Shown: piece after piece, positions 32,714 through 40,657 of the stretch | Layout of the letters: each line of letters begins with the position of its first letter | How positions within the stretch are numbered: the first letter of the stretch is position 1 | NCBI RefSeq assembly: GCF_937873765.1 | Contig: NZ_CALMZC010000059.1 | Span: forward strand, 1-42,002 | Length of the DNA stretch: 42,002 nucleotides | Direction of reading: 5' to 3' | DNA from: an uncultured Thiothrix sp. | Lineage (GTDB): Bacteria > Pseudomonadota > Gammaproteobacteria > Thiotrichales > Thiotrichaceae | Position numbers and translations under genes: made by a program | The notes under the pieces: generated by a model | Told to the model about the DNA's origin: nothing | Seen by the model: only the letters and a program-made list of their open reading frames with translations | The model's database searches: none

Positions 32714-32744
32714 AGGGCATCTGCGCAAGTGGTTGCCCTTTTTT
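32714..32744 (+). terminator. Terminator after eno
   Basis: A 6-bp stem (AGGGCA/TGCCCT) with a 14-nt loop, followed by TTTTTT. Its last bases overlap the stop codon of the convergent integrase gene. Confidence 0.7.
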
Positions 32745-34170
32745 ATATCATATCAGCAGGGCTTCTAACACTAATTCCCGGTGTGTTCAGTACATGGGTA
32801 TAAATCATCGTCGTCGACACATCTGAATGTCCCAACAACTCCTGCACCGTGCGAATGTCATAACCGGATTCGAGCAAATGGGTAGCAAACGAATGGCGGA
32901 ACGTATGGCTGGTAGCGTGTTTGGTGATGCCCGCTTGTTTCACCGCCCGACGAATGATTTTCTGCAAACTGGTTTCATGCAGATGATGGCGACGCACCAC
33001 CCCAGAGCGTGGGTCAGCAGCGACACCACTGGAAGGAAACACGTATTGCCAACGTAATTCTTTCGCCGCATTTTGGTATTTACGCCCCAAGGCATCAGGC
33101 AAGTACACTTCGCCAAACCCGTTTTTTAAATCCAGTTGGTGTTGACGCTCGACAAAATCGATTTGTTGTTTAAGCGCCTCTTTGAAACGTTCAGGCAATG
33201 GCACTATCCGATCTTTAAACCCTTTGGCATTGCGGATCAGCAGTTGGTTGTAATCAAAATCCACATCCAGAATCCGCAGGGTCACGCATTCCATGAGGCG
33301 TAAACCGCCACCGTAGAGCAGTCCGGTCATTAAATGATGCGTCCCTTGCAGGTGTTGGAATACGCGGCGTACTTCATCGCGGGACAGCACCACTGGCAAT
33401 TTACGCAGGCGTTTTGAGCCGATAAAATCACCCAAATTATCCAGCGGCTTTTTCCAGACTTGGTTAAACAGGAACGCAAGCGCATTTAATGCCTGCTTTT
33501 GGGTAGAAACTGAAACATTGCGTTTAAGCACAAGGTATTCGAGGTATTGCTTGACTTCTTTACCCCCCAAATCATGCACATCATTGGGTTTATGGAAGTA
33601 AAAAAAGCGGGCAATCCAACCGCGATAGGTTTGCTCGGTGCGCATCGCGTAGTTTTTGAGGCGTACCACTTTGACCACTTCCGCTAATGCAGGTTGGTAA
33701 CGTTGGTAAGGCTCATTGGAACAACGCTCTTCGCCCTCAGGCATTTCCAATTCTTCTAAACCTTCGAGGGCGTTTATGTAATCGCGGGCAACGGTGGCAT
33801 GGTTGGCTTCTAACTTTTTCGCGGACGCTGACCAATATTCCCAATCGAAGTCGTTTGCCCAACTTTTTTTCAATGCCAGACAAAACAGAATCCGTATAGC
33901 ATCGACGACTTGACCAAATTGCCAAGCCTTCAAGTTGACTTCACGCCCCACTTTGGTGAGAAATTCTTCTACTTGTTGGGGCTTATGGGTACGGATGTGA
34001 TCGTCGGGAAAGTAGGCAATATACTGCTTAGTACGCAACACATACCACGTCACATACTTCTGAATAACACCTTGTTTAACAAGAAAAAGCGTGTAATTTT
34101 CCCAGAACTCATGGGAATACGTAGTTGCCGGTTCTACGGGGCTTCGTGTATGCTTCTTATCCATTAACAT
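32743..34170 (-). CDS. intI: Integron integrase with extra N-terminal domain
   Basis: Tyrosine recombinase that joins attI and attC sites. The catalytic set is complete: R291 (YGGGLRLME), H422 and R425 (SHTFRHSFATHLL), H448 (LLGHSD) and Y457 (MIYTH). The integron-specific extra helix is present as DPRSGVVRRHHLHETSLQK (about 386-404), which sets it apart from other recombinases. At 475 aa it is about 140 residues longer than IntI1. The extension (1-150: FWENYTLFLVKQGVIQKYVTW...) looks like an additional core-binding-type helical domain ahead of the normal one (about 155-245). GC content seems closer to the backbone than to the cassettes. The start is ATG 34170, or the ATG two codons later. Confidence 0.95.
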   Translation of the reverse strand: MLMDKKHTRSPVEPATTYSHEFWENYTLFLVKQGVIQKYVTWYVLRTKQYIAYFPDDHIRTHKPQQVEEFLTKVGREVNLKAWQFGQVVDAIRILFCLALKKSWANDFDWEYWSASAKKLEANHATVARDYINALEGLEELEMPEGEERCSNEPYQRYQPALAEVVKVVRLKNYAMRTEQTYRGWIARFFYFHKPNDVHDLGGKEVKQYLEYLVLKRNVSVSTQKQALNALAFLFNQVWKKPLDNLGDFIGSKRLRKLPVVLSRDEVRRVFQHLQGTHHLMTGLLYGGGLRLMECVTLRILDVDFDYNQLLIRNAKGFKDRIVPLPERFKEALKQQIDFVERQHQLDLKNGFGEVYLPDALGRKYQNAAKELRWQYVFPSSGVAADPRSGVVRRHHLHETSLQKIIRRAVKQAGITKHATSHTFRHSFATHLLESGYDIRTVQELLGHSDVSTTMIYTHVLNTPGISVRSPADMI

Positions 34171-34313
34171 AAGCTGAATTTTGGGTGCACAATTTATGAT
34201 AATGCCAGACTATGCGGAATTCTCCACGAACCAGATAGGCGGCGCGTGCGCAGAATTCAAGCGAAGGCTGGCTATTCTGATATTCCAGAACGCCGCCTAA
34301 TAAACTGTTGGCC
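34171..34313 (+). other. attI region and first cassette boundary
   Basis: Lies between intI and the first cassette. GTTGGCC at 34307-34313 is the inferred recombination point (cut after G34307): the first cassette would start TTGGCC, and its own attC starts with the complementary GGCCAAC at 35232. The region also holds an 8-bp inverted repeat (AGGCGGCG at 34237-34244, CGCCGCCT at 34291-34298). The cassette promoter should be here; I found no convincing one, and no LexA box. Confidence 0.7.
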
Positions 34314-34359
34314 ATAACAAGCCGCCGACAGTATCAACACTAAAAAAGAAGATTTAAAT

Positions 34360-34890
34360 ATGGGGTCATTTTATACACAAATTCTTGTTCGTGAGTCAAA
34401 CGAAGCTCGTTGTGCAGAAGTCATGCACACTTTTCGTCGTTCAAGCGTCATTATCCCTGCACATAAAGGCATCACGGTTGTTTGTGATAAATTATCAGAA
34501 GATCAATCTTTTGATACACTTGATAGCGTAGCTATGACATTAAGCCATAAATTAAATACACCGACAGTTGCATTACTCAATAATGATGATGACTGGTTAG
34601 GCTTCAGATTTTTTGACAAAGGTGAGTTTGTTGGTAGCCTATTGATAGGGCATACAATTTTTTCCTTAAATGGCTCAATTAATATGCTCAAAAGATTCAT
34701 AAATCCAAACGCATCAACTATAAAATTGTATTTGGTTTTTATAAAACCCTATCTTTTCCAGTTTCGACGCCATCGAGACATTGCGCAGATTCTTGATTTA
34801 CCAGCACGTAGTGTTGGCATGGGTTATAAATACATTACCACTGATGACCATCCAGAAGATTACGATAAGTCAGATTTTATTAAAACATGA
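34360..34890 (+). CDS. Cassette 1: conserved hypothetical protein
   Basis: 176 aa, no signal peptide or membrane helix. The start MGSFYTQILVRESNEAR and the middle block (LSHKLNTPTVALLNNDDDWLG) remind me of a small unnamed family with an MGxFYT start and an LNxDDD motif, but I cannot assign a function. The ATG is 53 bases from the cassette start, with an AAGAAG site upstream. It is followed by about 340 bases of non-coding repeat before the attC. Confidence 0.72.
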   Translation: MGSFYTQILVRESNEARCAEVMHTFRRSSVIIPAHKGITVVCDKLSEDQSFDTLDSVAMTLSHKLNTPTVALLNNDDDWLGFRFFDKGEFVGSLLIGHTIFSLNGSINMLKRFINPNASTIKLYLVFIKPYLFQFRRHRDIAQILDLPARSVGMGYKYITTDDHPEDYDKSDFIKT

Positions 34891-34898
34891 TTACAATG

Positions 34899-35230
34899 TG
34901 CTAACGCGGGAAACAGCGTGCCAGATTCAAAGGCCGAAAAATTGGCCTTCCCGTTCGCTGATGCTCTGATAGGCCGTACCGCGTTCGCCGTGCCAGCCCA
35001 CAAAAGTCGTGCGCTGATGCGTGATAAATTGTGCCAGACTGGCAGCCTGAAAATAGAACGGTTGCCCTTTGCCACAACAAAAATAGTTCTGTTCATTTAC
35101 CAAAAACGGGGGCTTACCCAACTTTCACGGTGCGCTGATGCGTGACAGATCGTGCCTGCCCTGAGGTTTTAATGGAGCGAGAGCGCACCTTTTACAAACA
35201 AAGGTTGATTCGTCAAAGGCTTTAAATTAT
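34899..35230 (+). repeat. Cassette 1 copy of the ~120-bp repeat
   Basis: Non-coding tail of cassette 1. TGCGCTGATGCGTGA occurs at 35010 and 35131 (121 bases apart), preceded by a leader TGCTAACGCGGGAAACA at 34899. The same leader, units and end piece occur in cassette 4 (38742-39321). The end piece runs directly into the attC. Confidence 0.8.
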
Positions 35231-35231
35231 T

Positions 35232-35322
35232 GGCCAACAAGCCATTCGACGACGGACGCGGTGACAGACCGCAATTTTTAACAGCTTACTCCCCGCCGCG
35301 CCCGTCAATTACGACGTTAGCT
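35232..35322 (+). other. attC site of cassette 1
   Basis: 91 bp from GGCCAAC to GTTAGCT. It holds the shared blocks CGACGACGGACGCGGTGACA and TCCCCGCCGCGCCCGTCA, whose inner arms GACGGACGCGG and CCGCGCCCGTC pair with one mismatch. Confidence 0.93.
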
Positions 35323-35341
35323 TTAGAAACAAATAACCACC

Positions 35342-36154
35342 ATGCCTACTGAAAAACAATGTTTTATTATTATGCCTTTCTCAGATACAAATAATTACGA
35401 GAAAGGCCATTTTAGACGAGTCTATGAATACATTATAAAACCAGCTTGCAAATTAGCTGACTTTGAACCAATAAGAGGAGACGACGTTACCAACTCAAAT
35501 TATATTGTCATAGATATATTAAGAAAAATAATTAATAGTGACTTAGTAATTTGCGATTTAAGCAATAACAATCCGAATGTTTTATATGAACTTGGTTTAA
35601 GACAGGCTTTCAATAAGCCAGCAGTCTTAATAAAAGATAAAATTACAGACAAAATATTTGATATACAAGGCTTTAGATACCTAGAATATGATTCAAGCTT
35701 AAGAATTGACGAGGTTGAGAAGACAATTTCAAAACTTTCCGACTTCATTAAAAACACTCATGACAATAAAGATACTGAAATTAATTCAGTTGTTCAGATG
35801 CTTGGCATAGAACCAGCCACACTAAAAAACAAAGTTGAATTATCCGAAGAAAATAGCGTAATACTAAATGCAATAAACAACCTCTCAAAGAAAATAAATA
35901 AACTAGAAATCTCTAGTGACCTAAAAATAAATCATGTCAGATCAAATATTAATATTGGTAGATCAAGTGATATAAAAAATGAGAATGTTGATTTTTTAAT
36001 AGGATCAGATTATTTCATAAACGGAGATTTCACTGGTAAATATATAGGGTTTAATCCAGAGAATAGCACACTAGAATTCAGCATTGGAGAGGAAGTTAAA
36101 TCAATACAACTTCATTCAAGAGAATTTTATTTGATTGATGACATTCCTTTTTGA
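35342..36154 (+). CDS. Cassette 2: nucleoside deoxyribosyltransferase/TIR-like protein
   Basis: 270 aa. Residues about 5-100 have the pattern of nucleoside 2-deoxyribosyltransferase/TIR-like domains: CFIIMPFSDT, then FRRVYEYIIKPACK, INSDLVICDLSNNNPNVLYELG with likely catalytic E83, and NKPAVLIKD. Related domains in defence systems consume NAD+ or nucleotides. The C-terminal part (about 155-270) is unrecognised; it has a heptad-like helix (NLSKKINKLEI) and then beta-rich sequence and might sense a trigger. A phage-defence role is an inference. It has no clear ribosome-binding site and starts 25 bases into the cassette. Confidence 0.8.
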   Translation: MPTEKQCFIIMPFSDTNNYEKGHFRRVYEYIIKPACKLADFEPIRGDDVTNSNYIVIDILRKIINSDLVICDLSNNNPNVLYELGLRQAFNKPAVLIKDKITDKIFDIQGFRYLEYDSSLRIDEVEKTISKLSDFIKNTHDNKDTEINSVVQMLGIEPATLKNKVELSEENSVILNAINNLSKKINKLEISSDLKINHVRSNINIGRSSDIKNENVDFLIGSDYFINGDFTGKYIGFNPENSTLEFSIGEEVKSIQLHSREFYLIDDIPF

Positions 36155-36171
36155 TTAAAGACACATTAGAA

Positions 36172-36262
36172 AGCTAACAATTTATTCGACGACGGACGCG
36201 GTGACAGCCCGCGACTTCGCTCAACTGACTCCCCGCCGCGCCCGTCAATTACGACGTTAGCC
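36172..36262 (+). other. attC site of cassette 2
   Basis: 91 bp from AGCTAAC to GTTAGCC, with the same conserved inner blocks as the other sites. AGCTAAC is complementary to the first bases of its cassette (GTTAGCT at 35316). Confidence 0.93.
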
Positions 36263-36303
36263 TTTATACTTCCACTAAATTAAACCTTTAGCATTAGATT
36301 AAG

Positions 36304-37149
36304 ATGAAAAAATATAAATATTTATTGATTTGCGATCGAAGAAATAATCTTATATATGGAGAATGCATTGAATGGGAGCTGAGTAAATTTGACAGGGATA
36401 ATATAGACATTATAAGCGGCAAGCTAAAAAAGAAATATAAATATTACATCATGTCAATCAATGAGGAAATACATACCGTTAACAACCAAAATATTACATT
36501 TAGCTTGGGAGATGAAAAAATATTATTTACATTTTCTGAGAGTTTTCAAGATACTATATACTTATCAGATGATGAAGAGTTATATAATCCATTAATAGAT
36601 CATTGCACAGATATTAATATTTATCTTAATGATAAAAAAAGTGAGCTACTAAACCTAGAATGGCTTAAGGAAAACAAATCACTGATTGATGATGTGGAAA
36701 AGAGATTTAATATAAATCTTGAAAAAAATCAAGAGCTTATAGGTTCTTTTTCTGTATACAATCCTATCAGATTACTAATAAAAATTAGATTCACTGACAA
36801 ACCAAGAAAGAATGAAGACAAACTGCCAAAGTCTCTTCAAGTATCTATTCTCGATGAGTTCGACTTATATAAAGATACTTGTGCAAAAATTAATATATGG
36901 GATAAGGATGACATAATACAAACTGAATTTTTCAAGACTTCAGAGAAGATTTTTGATTTTATAGCAAAAGAATATCCACACAAAATTGAACTAATAATCA
37001 TGGACAAAGATAGAAAAATATATAAAAGCAAACACGGCTTTGTACGAAGTATAAATTTTGATGTAAATATAATTGCTGGATCAGTTAGATTGGAAAATGG
37101 AAAAACAAAAAGTCTTATTCACAATACAAAACTTTCTGTAGGTTCTTGA
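36304..37149 (+). CDS. Cassette 3, gene 1: unknown protein
   Basis: 281 aa, strongly AT-rich coding, no signal peptide or membrane helix; I do not recognise the family. The start MKKYKYLLICDRRNNLIYG is followed by alternating beta-like and charged segments. It is the first of three consecutive genes in one unusually large cassette (2.4 kb); its stop lies within a few bases of the start of gene 2, so the two are probably coupled. Confidence 0.7.
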   Translation: MKKYKYLLICDRRNNLIYGECIEWELSKFDRDNIDIISGKLKKKYKYYIMSINEEIHTVNNQNITFSLGDEKILFTFSESFQDTIYLSDDEELYNPLIDHCTDINIYLNDKKSELLNLEWLKENKSLIDDVEKRFNINLEKNQELIGSFSVYNPIRLLIKIRFTDKPRKNEDKLPKSLQVSILDEFDLYKDTCAKINIWDKDDIIQTEFFKTSEKIFDFIAKEYPHKIELIIMDKDRKIYKSKHGFVRSINFDVNIIAGSVRLENGKTKSLIHNTKLSVGS

Positions 37150-37151
37150 TA

Positions 37152-37703
37152 GTGTCCAAGTTAAGAGAAGCACTTAAAAAACGTAAAGATTCTCACGTCA
37201 TACCATCTATATCGTGCATCCCCAGTATGCTAAGTGATACACCGTTAGAATATGCTGAGAGCTTATTCAATAAAATACTAGACAAAAATAAAGACACCGC
37301 CAAAATAAGCGTAATAGACCCATATGTTATTCCGAGCGATATGTATACTTTGGCAAGTTTTTTTGGAGGTTTTTCGAGCATCACTTTAGAAATAATATCT
37401 AAATTTGAAACGGTAAGTGCAGAGGAAAATAAAGAAGAGAGAAAAGAGAAGCTAAAAACAATATCTGGCCACTTAAGTAAAAATGGTTTATTTAAAGAAG
37501 TATCTTATTGTCATTCCACAGAAAAAATGCACGATAGATATTATATATTTTGGAAGGACAATAATGATAAAATCATAATATCAATAGGTGGATCAGTAGC
37601 TCAAAACTTCTTGACTCACACTAATATAATAGAAATAAAAGATAAATATTTGGAATTATGCATCGCAAAATATTATTTTTTACTTACGGAAAAAAAATGT
37701 TAA
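37152..37703 (+). CDS. Cassette 3, gene 2: phospholipase D-like protein
   Basis: 183 aa. The end carries STEKMHDRYYIFW followed by IIISIGGSVAQNF, which resembles the PLD-like signature in which a HxK-type core (here HDR) is followed by a GGS. A canonical HKD pair is not visible, so it may be a degenerate or single-motif member. DPYVIPSDMYTLASFFGGF precedes it. GTG 37152 is preferred (9 nt from AGG); TTG 37146 is the alternative. A nuclease or phosphodiesterase role is possible but not proven. Confidence 0.62.
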   Translation: MSKLREALKKRKDSHVIPSISCIPSMLSDTPLEYAESLFNKILDKNKDTAKISVIDPYVIPSDMYTLASFFGGFSSITLEIISKFETVSAEENKEERKEKLKTISGHLSKNGLFKEVSYCHSTEKMHDRYYIFWKDNNDKIIISIGGSVAQNFLTHTNIIEIKDKYLELCIAKYYFLLTEKKC

Positions 37704-37725
37704 AGAAAAATTCTAGGTGCTTCAC

Positions 37726-38598
37726 ATGAATAACCAAAATGAAGATAAAATCGAAGTATCCGCTGCCATCTTACCTAGACATAGTGATGATGATGCCTCA
37801 TGGATATTCAAGTCAAGAAAATATATATATCCATATGACCTTTTAGATGCTGCAAAAAAAATTTATCCTAATAAAGAAGAGTTTAAACCTTTAAGCCTCA
37901 CTGAGTGGGATAAATAGTTTCACCCTGATGATACAGAAGAATTACGGGATATACTAATCACAATAAATTCTATATTTCCCGCTTTTACAGAAGAAAATAT
38001 TAATGATTATTTAAAACATAACTCCACCAAACCTCTTGGGTTGGCACTTGCCATTGAAAATCGCTTACTTGATAAAGTGATTGCTTACGGAAATACGAAT
38101 CAACTATTTCTATTTTTGGAAGAGTTTGATATAAACCAAGAAGAAATAAAATTATTAGAAAATAAAGACATAATTGATAAAATATCTGACAGAATAGTTG
38201 ATAAAAATAAAGTCATGTATTCTCAGCTTGTTAGTAATTATTTGAGAATATTAGCTAAAAATCCAAACATAGAAGTTACGTCAGATTTCATAAAGAAATA
38301 TATAGAACATGCTCATTTTTATGGGGATGCTCCAAATAAATTATTGCAGTATTTATTATTTACCCAAAAGAAACATCCTCGTTTTTCAGAAATACCTTCG
38401 CTTTTCTGGGATCCTTATACCAAATCCAGAAAATATTCTTCATGGCTTGAATCAATTCGGCGAATGGATGATATTTCCATGTATTACAAAAAAATTAAAG
38501 ATGCGCAAATAGAGAATTTTCATGAAAACTTATTATATTTGAATTTATATCTGGAATTTAAAGAAGATTATAAAATTTGCTTTAAATTTCTGGGCTAA
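37726..38598 (+). pseudogene. Cassette 3, gene 3: ORF interrupted by an amber codon
   Basis: Frame 37726-38598 is open except for a single in-frame TAG at 37915-37917 (63 codons in, ...LTEWDK then stop, then FHPDDTEELRDIL). Downstream codons read on without another stop to the end of the cassette, and the stop codon overlaps the attC start. The full product would be about 290 aa, helical and charged, unrecognised. It could be a recent nonsense mutation, a read-through codon or a sequencing error. GTG 37717 is an alternative start. Confidence 0.7.
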
Positions 38599-38683
38599 CA
38601 ATTATGTCGACGACGGACGCGGTGACAGCCCGCGACTTCGCCCAATTTACTCCCTGCCGCGCCCGTCACACATGACGTTGGGC
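38593..38683 (+). other. attC site of cassette 3
   Basis: 91 bp from GGCTAAC to GTTGGGC, with the shared inner blocks. Its 5' end overlaps the stop codon of the amber-interrupted gene. GGCTAAC complements the cassette start GTTAGCC (36256). Confidence 0.93.
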
Positions 38684-38741
38684 GAGTTAAAAACCAATAC
38701 ACATCGCCAGACTCAAAGACCGAATAAAGATGATTTCGTCA

Positions 38742-39321
38742 TGCGCTAACGCGGGAAACAACGTGCCAGATTCCAAGCCTGAAAATATTGGGTTTGGTGG
38801 CCGCGCTGATGCGCGGGAAAGTTTGTGCCTCGCCGCTTTCGTGCCAACCCAACAAAATCGTGCGCTGATGCGTGACAAAACGTGCCAGCCTGACAGACTG
38901 AAAATAGAGCGTTCATCCTTCGCTGATACAAAAGGTGGTTATGTTCGCTTGCCCAAAATGGTGCCAATCCAACAAAACTCTGCGCTGATGCGTGATGGAC
39001 CGTGCCCGGCTGACAGCCTGAAAAAAGAACGTTTGCCCTTCGCTGATAATAAAAGTGCTTCGGTTCGTTCGCTAAAATTGGTGCCAAATCAACAAAACCC
39101 TGCGCTGATGCGTGATACAACGTGCCAGCCTGACGATCCGAAAAAAGAACGCTTACCCTTCGCTGATAGCACAACTGCTTCGGTTCATTGGCTAAAACTG
39201 GTGCCAACCCAACAAAACCGTGCGCTGATGCGTGGCAGATCGTGCTTACCCTACGGTTTTAATCGGTCGAGAGAGTGCCTTTTGCAAAAAAACGTCGATT
39301 CGTTAAAGGCTTCAAATAAAG
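38742..39321 (+). repeat. Cassette 4: array of 120-bp repeats, no clear gene
   Basis: TGCGCTGATGCG occurs at 38861, 38981, 39101 and 39221, exactly 120 bases apart each time. A leader TGCGCTAACGCGGGAAACA precedes the array. Both strands have long open frames only because the period is a multiple of three; the plus-strand frame reads straight through the attC. The related array in cassette 1 has a 121-base step that would break any such frame, so I treat the unit as non-coding. A structured RNA is possible. Confidence 0.82.
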
Positions 39322-39412
39322 GCCCAACAAGTGTTTCGACGACGGACGCGGTGACAGCCCGCGACTCCGCCCAACTTACTCCCAGCCGCGCCCGTCACAC
39401 ATGACGTTGGTT
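39322..39412 (+). other. attC site of cassette 4
   Basis: 91 bp from GCCCAAC to GTTGGTT, with the shared inner blocks (one base differs: CCCAGCCGCG). The 3' end is unusual: GTTG is followed directly by a second GTTAGCA (39410-39416). Confidence 0.9.
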
Positions 39413-39568
39413 AGCAGAGTACAAGCTTTTAGCGCGTGGATGCCTTGGAAGAAACAGGGATATAGTCGGAACAAAAAATCAATGACTTACTGGTTATATT
39501 ATAAGGATATTATAGATATGAACAGCTCTATAATACGACAGAAGGTCAATATTATATAAACCAACCCA

Positions 39569-39598
39569 TTGATTATTTGTAAAAATAAACTGTATACT
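39569..39598 (+). promoter_or_regulatory. Possible cassette-internal promoter
   Basis: TTGATT (39569-39574), an 18-bp spacer and TATACT (39593-39598), 35 bases upstream of the next gene start. Suggests cassette 5 has its own promoter; AT-rich sequence makes chance matches common. Confidence 0.4.
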
Positions 39599-39632
39599 TA
39601 TAAAGTAATATATAAAATTATAGGCGTGTAAT

Positions 39633-40516
39633 ATGTTCGATTTTTTGTATGGAATATTTTCAATTGGTGCTTTAATAGTTAAAGCTGTTTCCTTTTTTAG
39701 CTCTGCATTTGAAGTACATCCTAAACGAGGAGCCAATAGTAACAACATTTCTTCAAGAAAAAAACTCGACAACATAATCAACGTAAATAATGAAATAACT
39801 GATCTTGAGAGAAAAAATCATTTGATAAAAAGCTTAACCCACATGATGAAAACAACTTAAGTCAACTTTACAAATTAAGAGAAAATGAATTTGACATTTT
39901 TCAAGAACTAAAACAACAAGAAATTCTAACAGAATCAAGTAAAAATAAAGATAATTTGTTACCATATCAAATTGACAGTCAAACTCCTCACATTCTTGCT
40001 TGGCATACAGGTCAATTAGTACTAAAAAAACGTTGCAACAAATGTGGGAGACCAATGTTTATACAACATCGACAACGCATTAATGACGCTGAACTTCTTG
40101 GTATAAAAGATTTTTTTTGGTCTTGTATTGGATACTATAATACAGGAAACGCTAAATGCAATGGCTTAGAATGGTTAACAACAAAAGATATGTCTTTATT
40201 GCATAATAAAAATATAAATGAATTTCAGGTTACTAATCAAGAGCTTACTTTAATTTGTAATCAAAAAAGTATACAAAGAAATATCAACAGTAGAATTATT
40301 CAACATATCAAAGAACATGATGAACACATTCTTTGTCCTATTCATCACACTCCTATGATTCTTAGAGAGAAATATAATCATAATGATAATACACTAGACC
40401 GCTATTTTCTTGGTTGTACTAATTATCCTAGTTGTACTCAAATAGTTAAATTAAAGTCATGGTCTCAATTGGCTGGATATTTACACCGAACAGAAGGTGC
40501 TGGAATTCTTCAATAA
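39633..40516 (+). pseudogene. Cassette 5: zinc-finger protein split by a -1 frameshift
   Basis: Part 1 (39633-39860, 75 aa: MFDFLYGIFSIGALIVKAVS...) begins with a hydrophobic segment. Part 2 is open from 39809 to 40516 in the -1 frame. It carries two topoisomerase-type C4 zinc-finger-like clusters: CNKCGRPM with later SCIGYYNTGNAKC, and CPIHHTPM with LGCTNYPSC (one Cys replaced by His). The two frames overlap at an A6 run (39812-39817), where A AAA AAT is in the right phase for -1 slippage. The joined protein would be about 290 aa. It is either a programmed frameshift or a disrupted gene; no ATG suits part 2 alone (only TTG 39956). Confidence 0.68.
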
Positions 40517-40548
40517 CCATAGGCTTTTATTTGAATAATTAAGAATAA

Positions 40549-40638
40549 TGCTAACAAGCACATCGACGACGGACGCGGTGACAGCCCGCGATCCTTAATT
40601 TCTACTCCCCGCCGCGCCCGTCATGTTAGACGTTATGC
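40549..40638 (+). other. attC site of cassette 5
   Basis: 90 bp from TGCTAAC to GTTATGC, with the shared inner blocks. TGCTAAC matches the second GTTAGCA at 39410, not the GTTGGTT at 39406. Confidence 0.92.
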
Positions 40639-40657
40639 AACCCAGAGACAAAAAAGT

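Noticed and set aside
34171..34307. Cassette promoter and LexA site in the attI region
   Set aside because: Only weak matches (for example CTGAAT, 18 bases, GATAAT) and no CTG-N10-CAG site were found.
36304..37703. Genes 1 and 2 of cassette 3 as a single frameshifted gene
   Set aside because: The stop-start overlap and distinct starts are typical of translational coupling; there is no homopolymer at the junction.
38746..39207. A 153-aa minus-strand ORF over the repeats of cassette 4
   Set aside because: Open only because the period is 120; same argument about the cassette 1 array. No ribosome-binding site seen.
38730..39404. A 224-aa plus-strand ORF over the repeats of cassette 4
   Set aside because: It reads directly through the attC, and the related array of cassette 1 has a 121-base step that breaks the frame.
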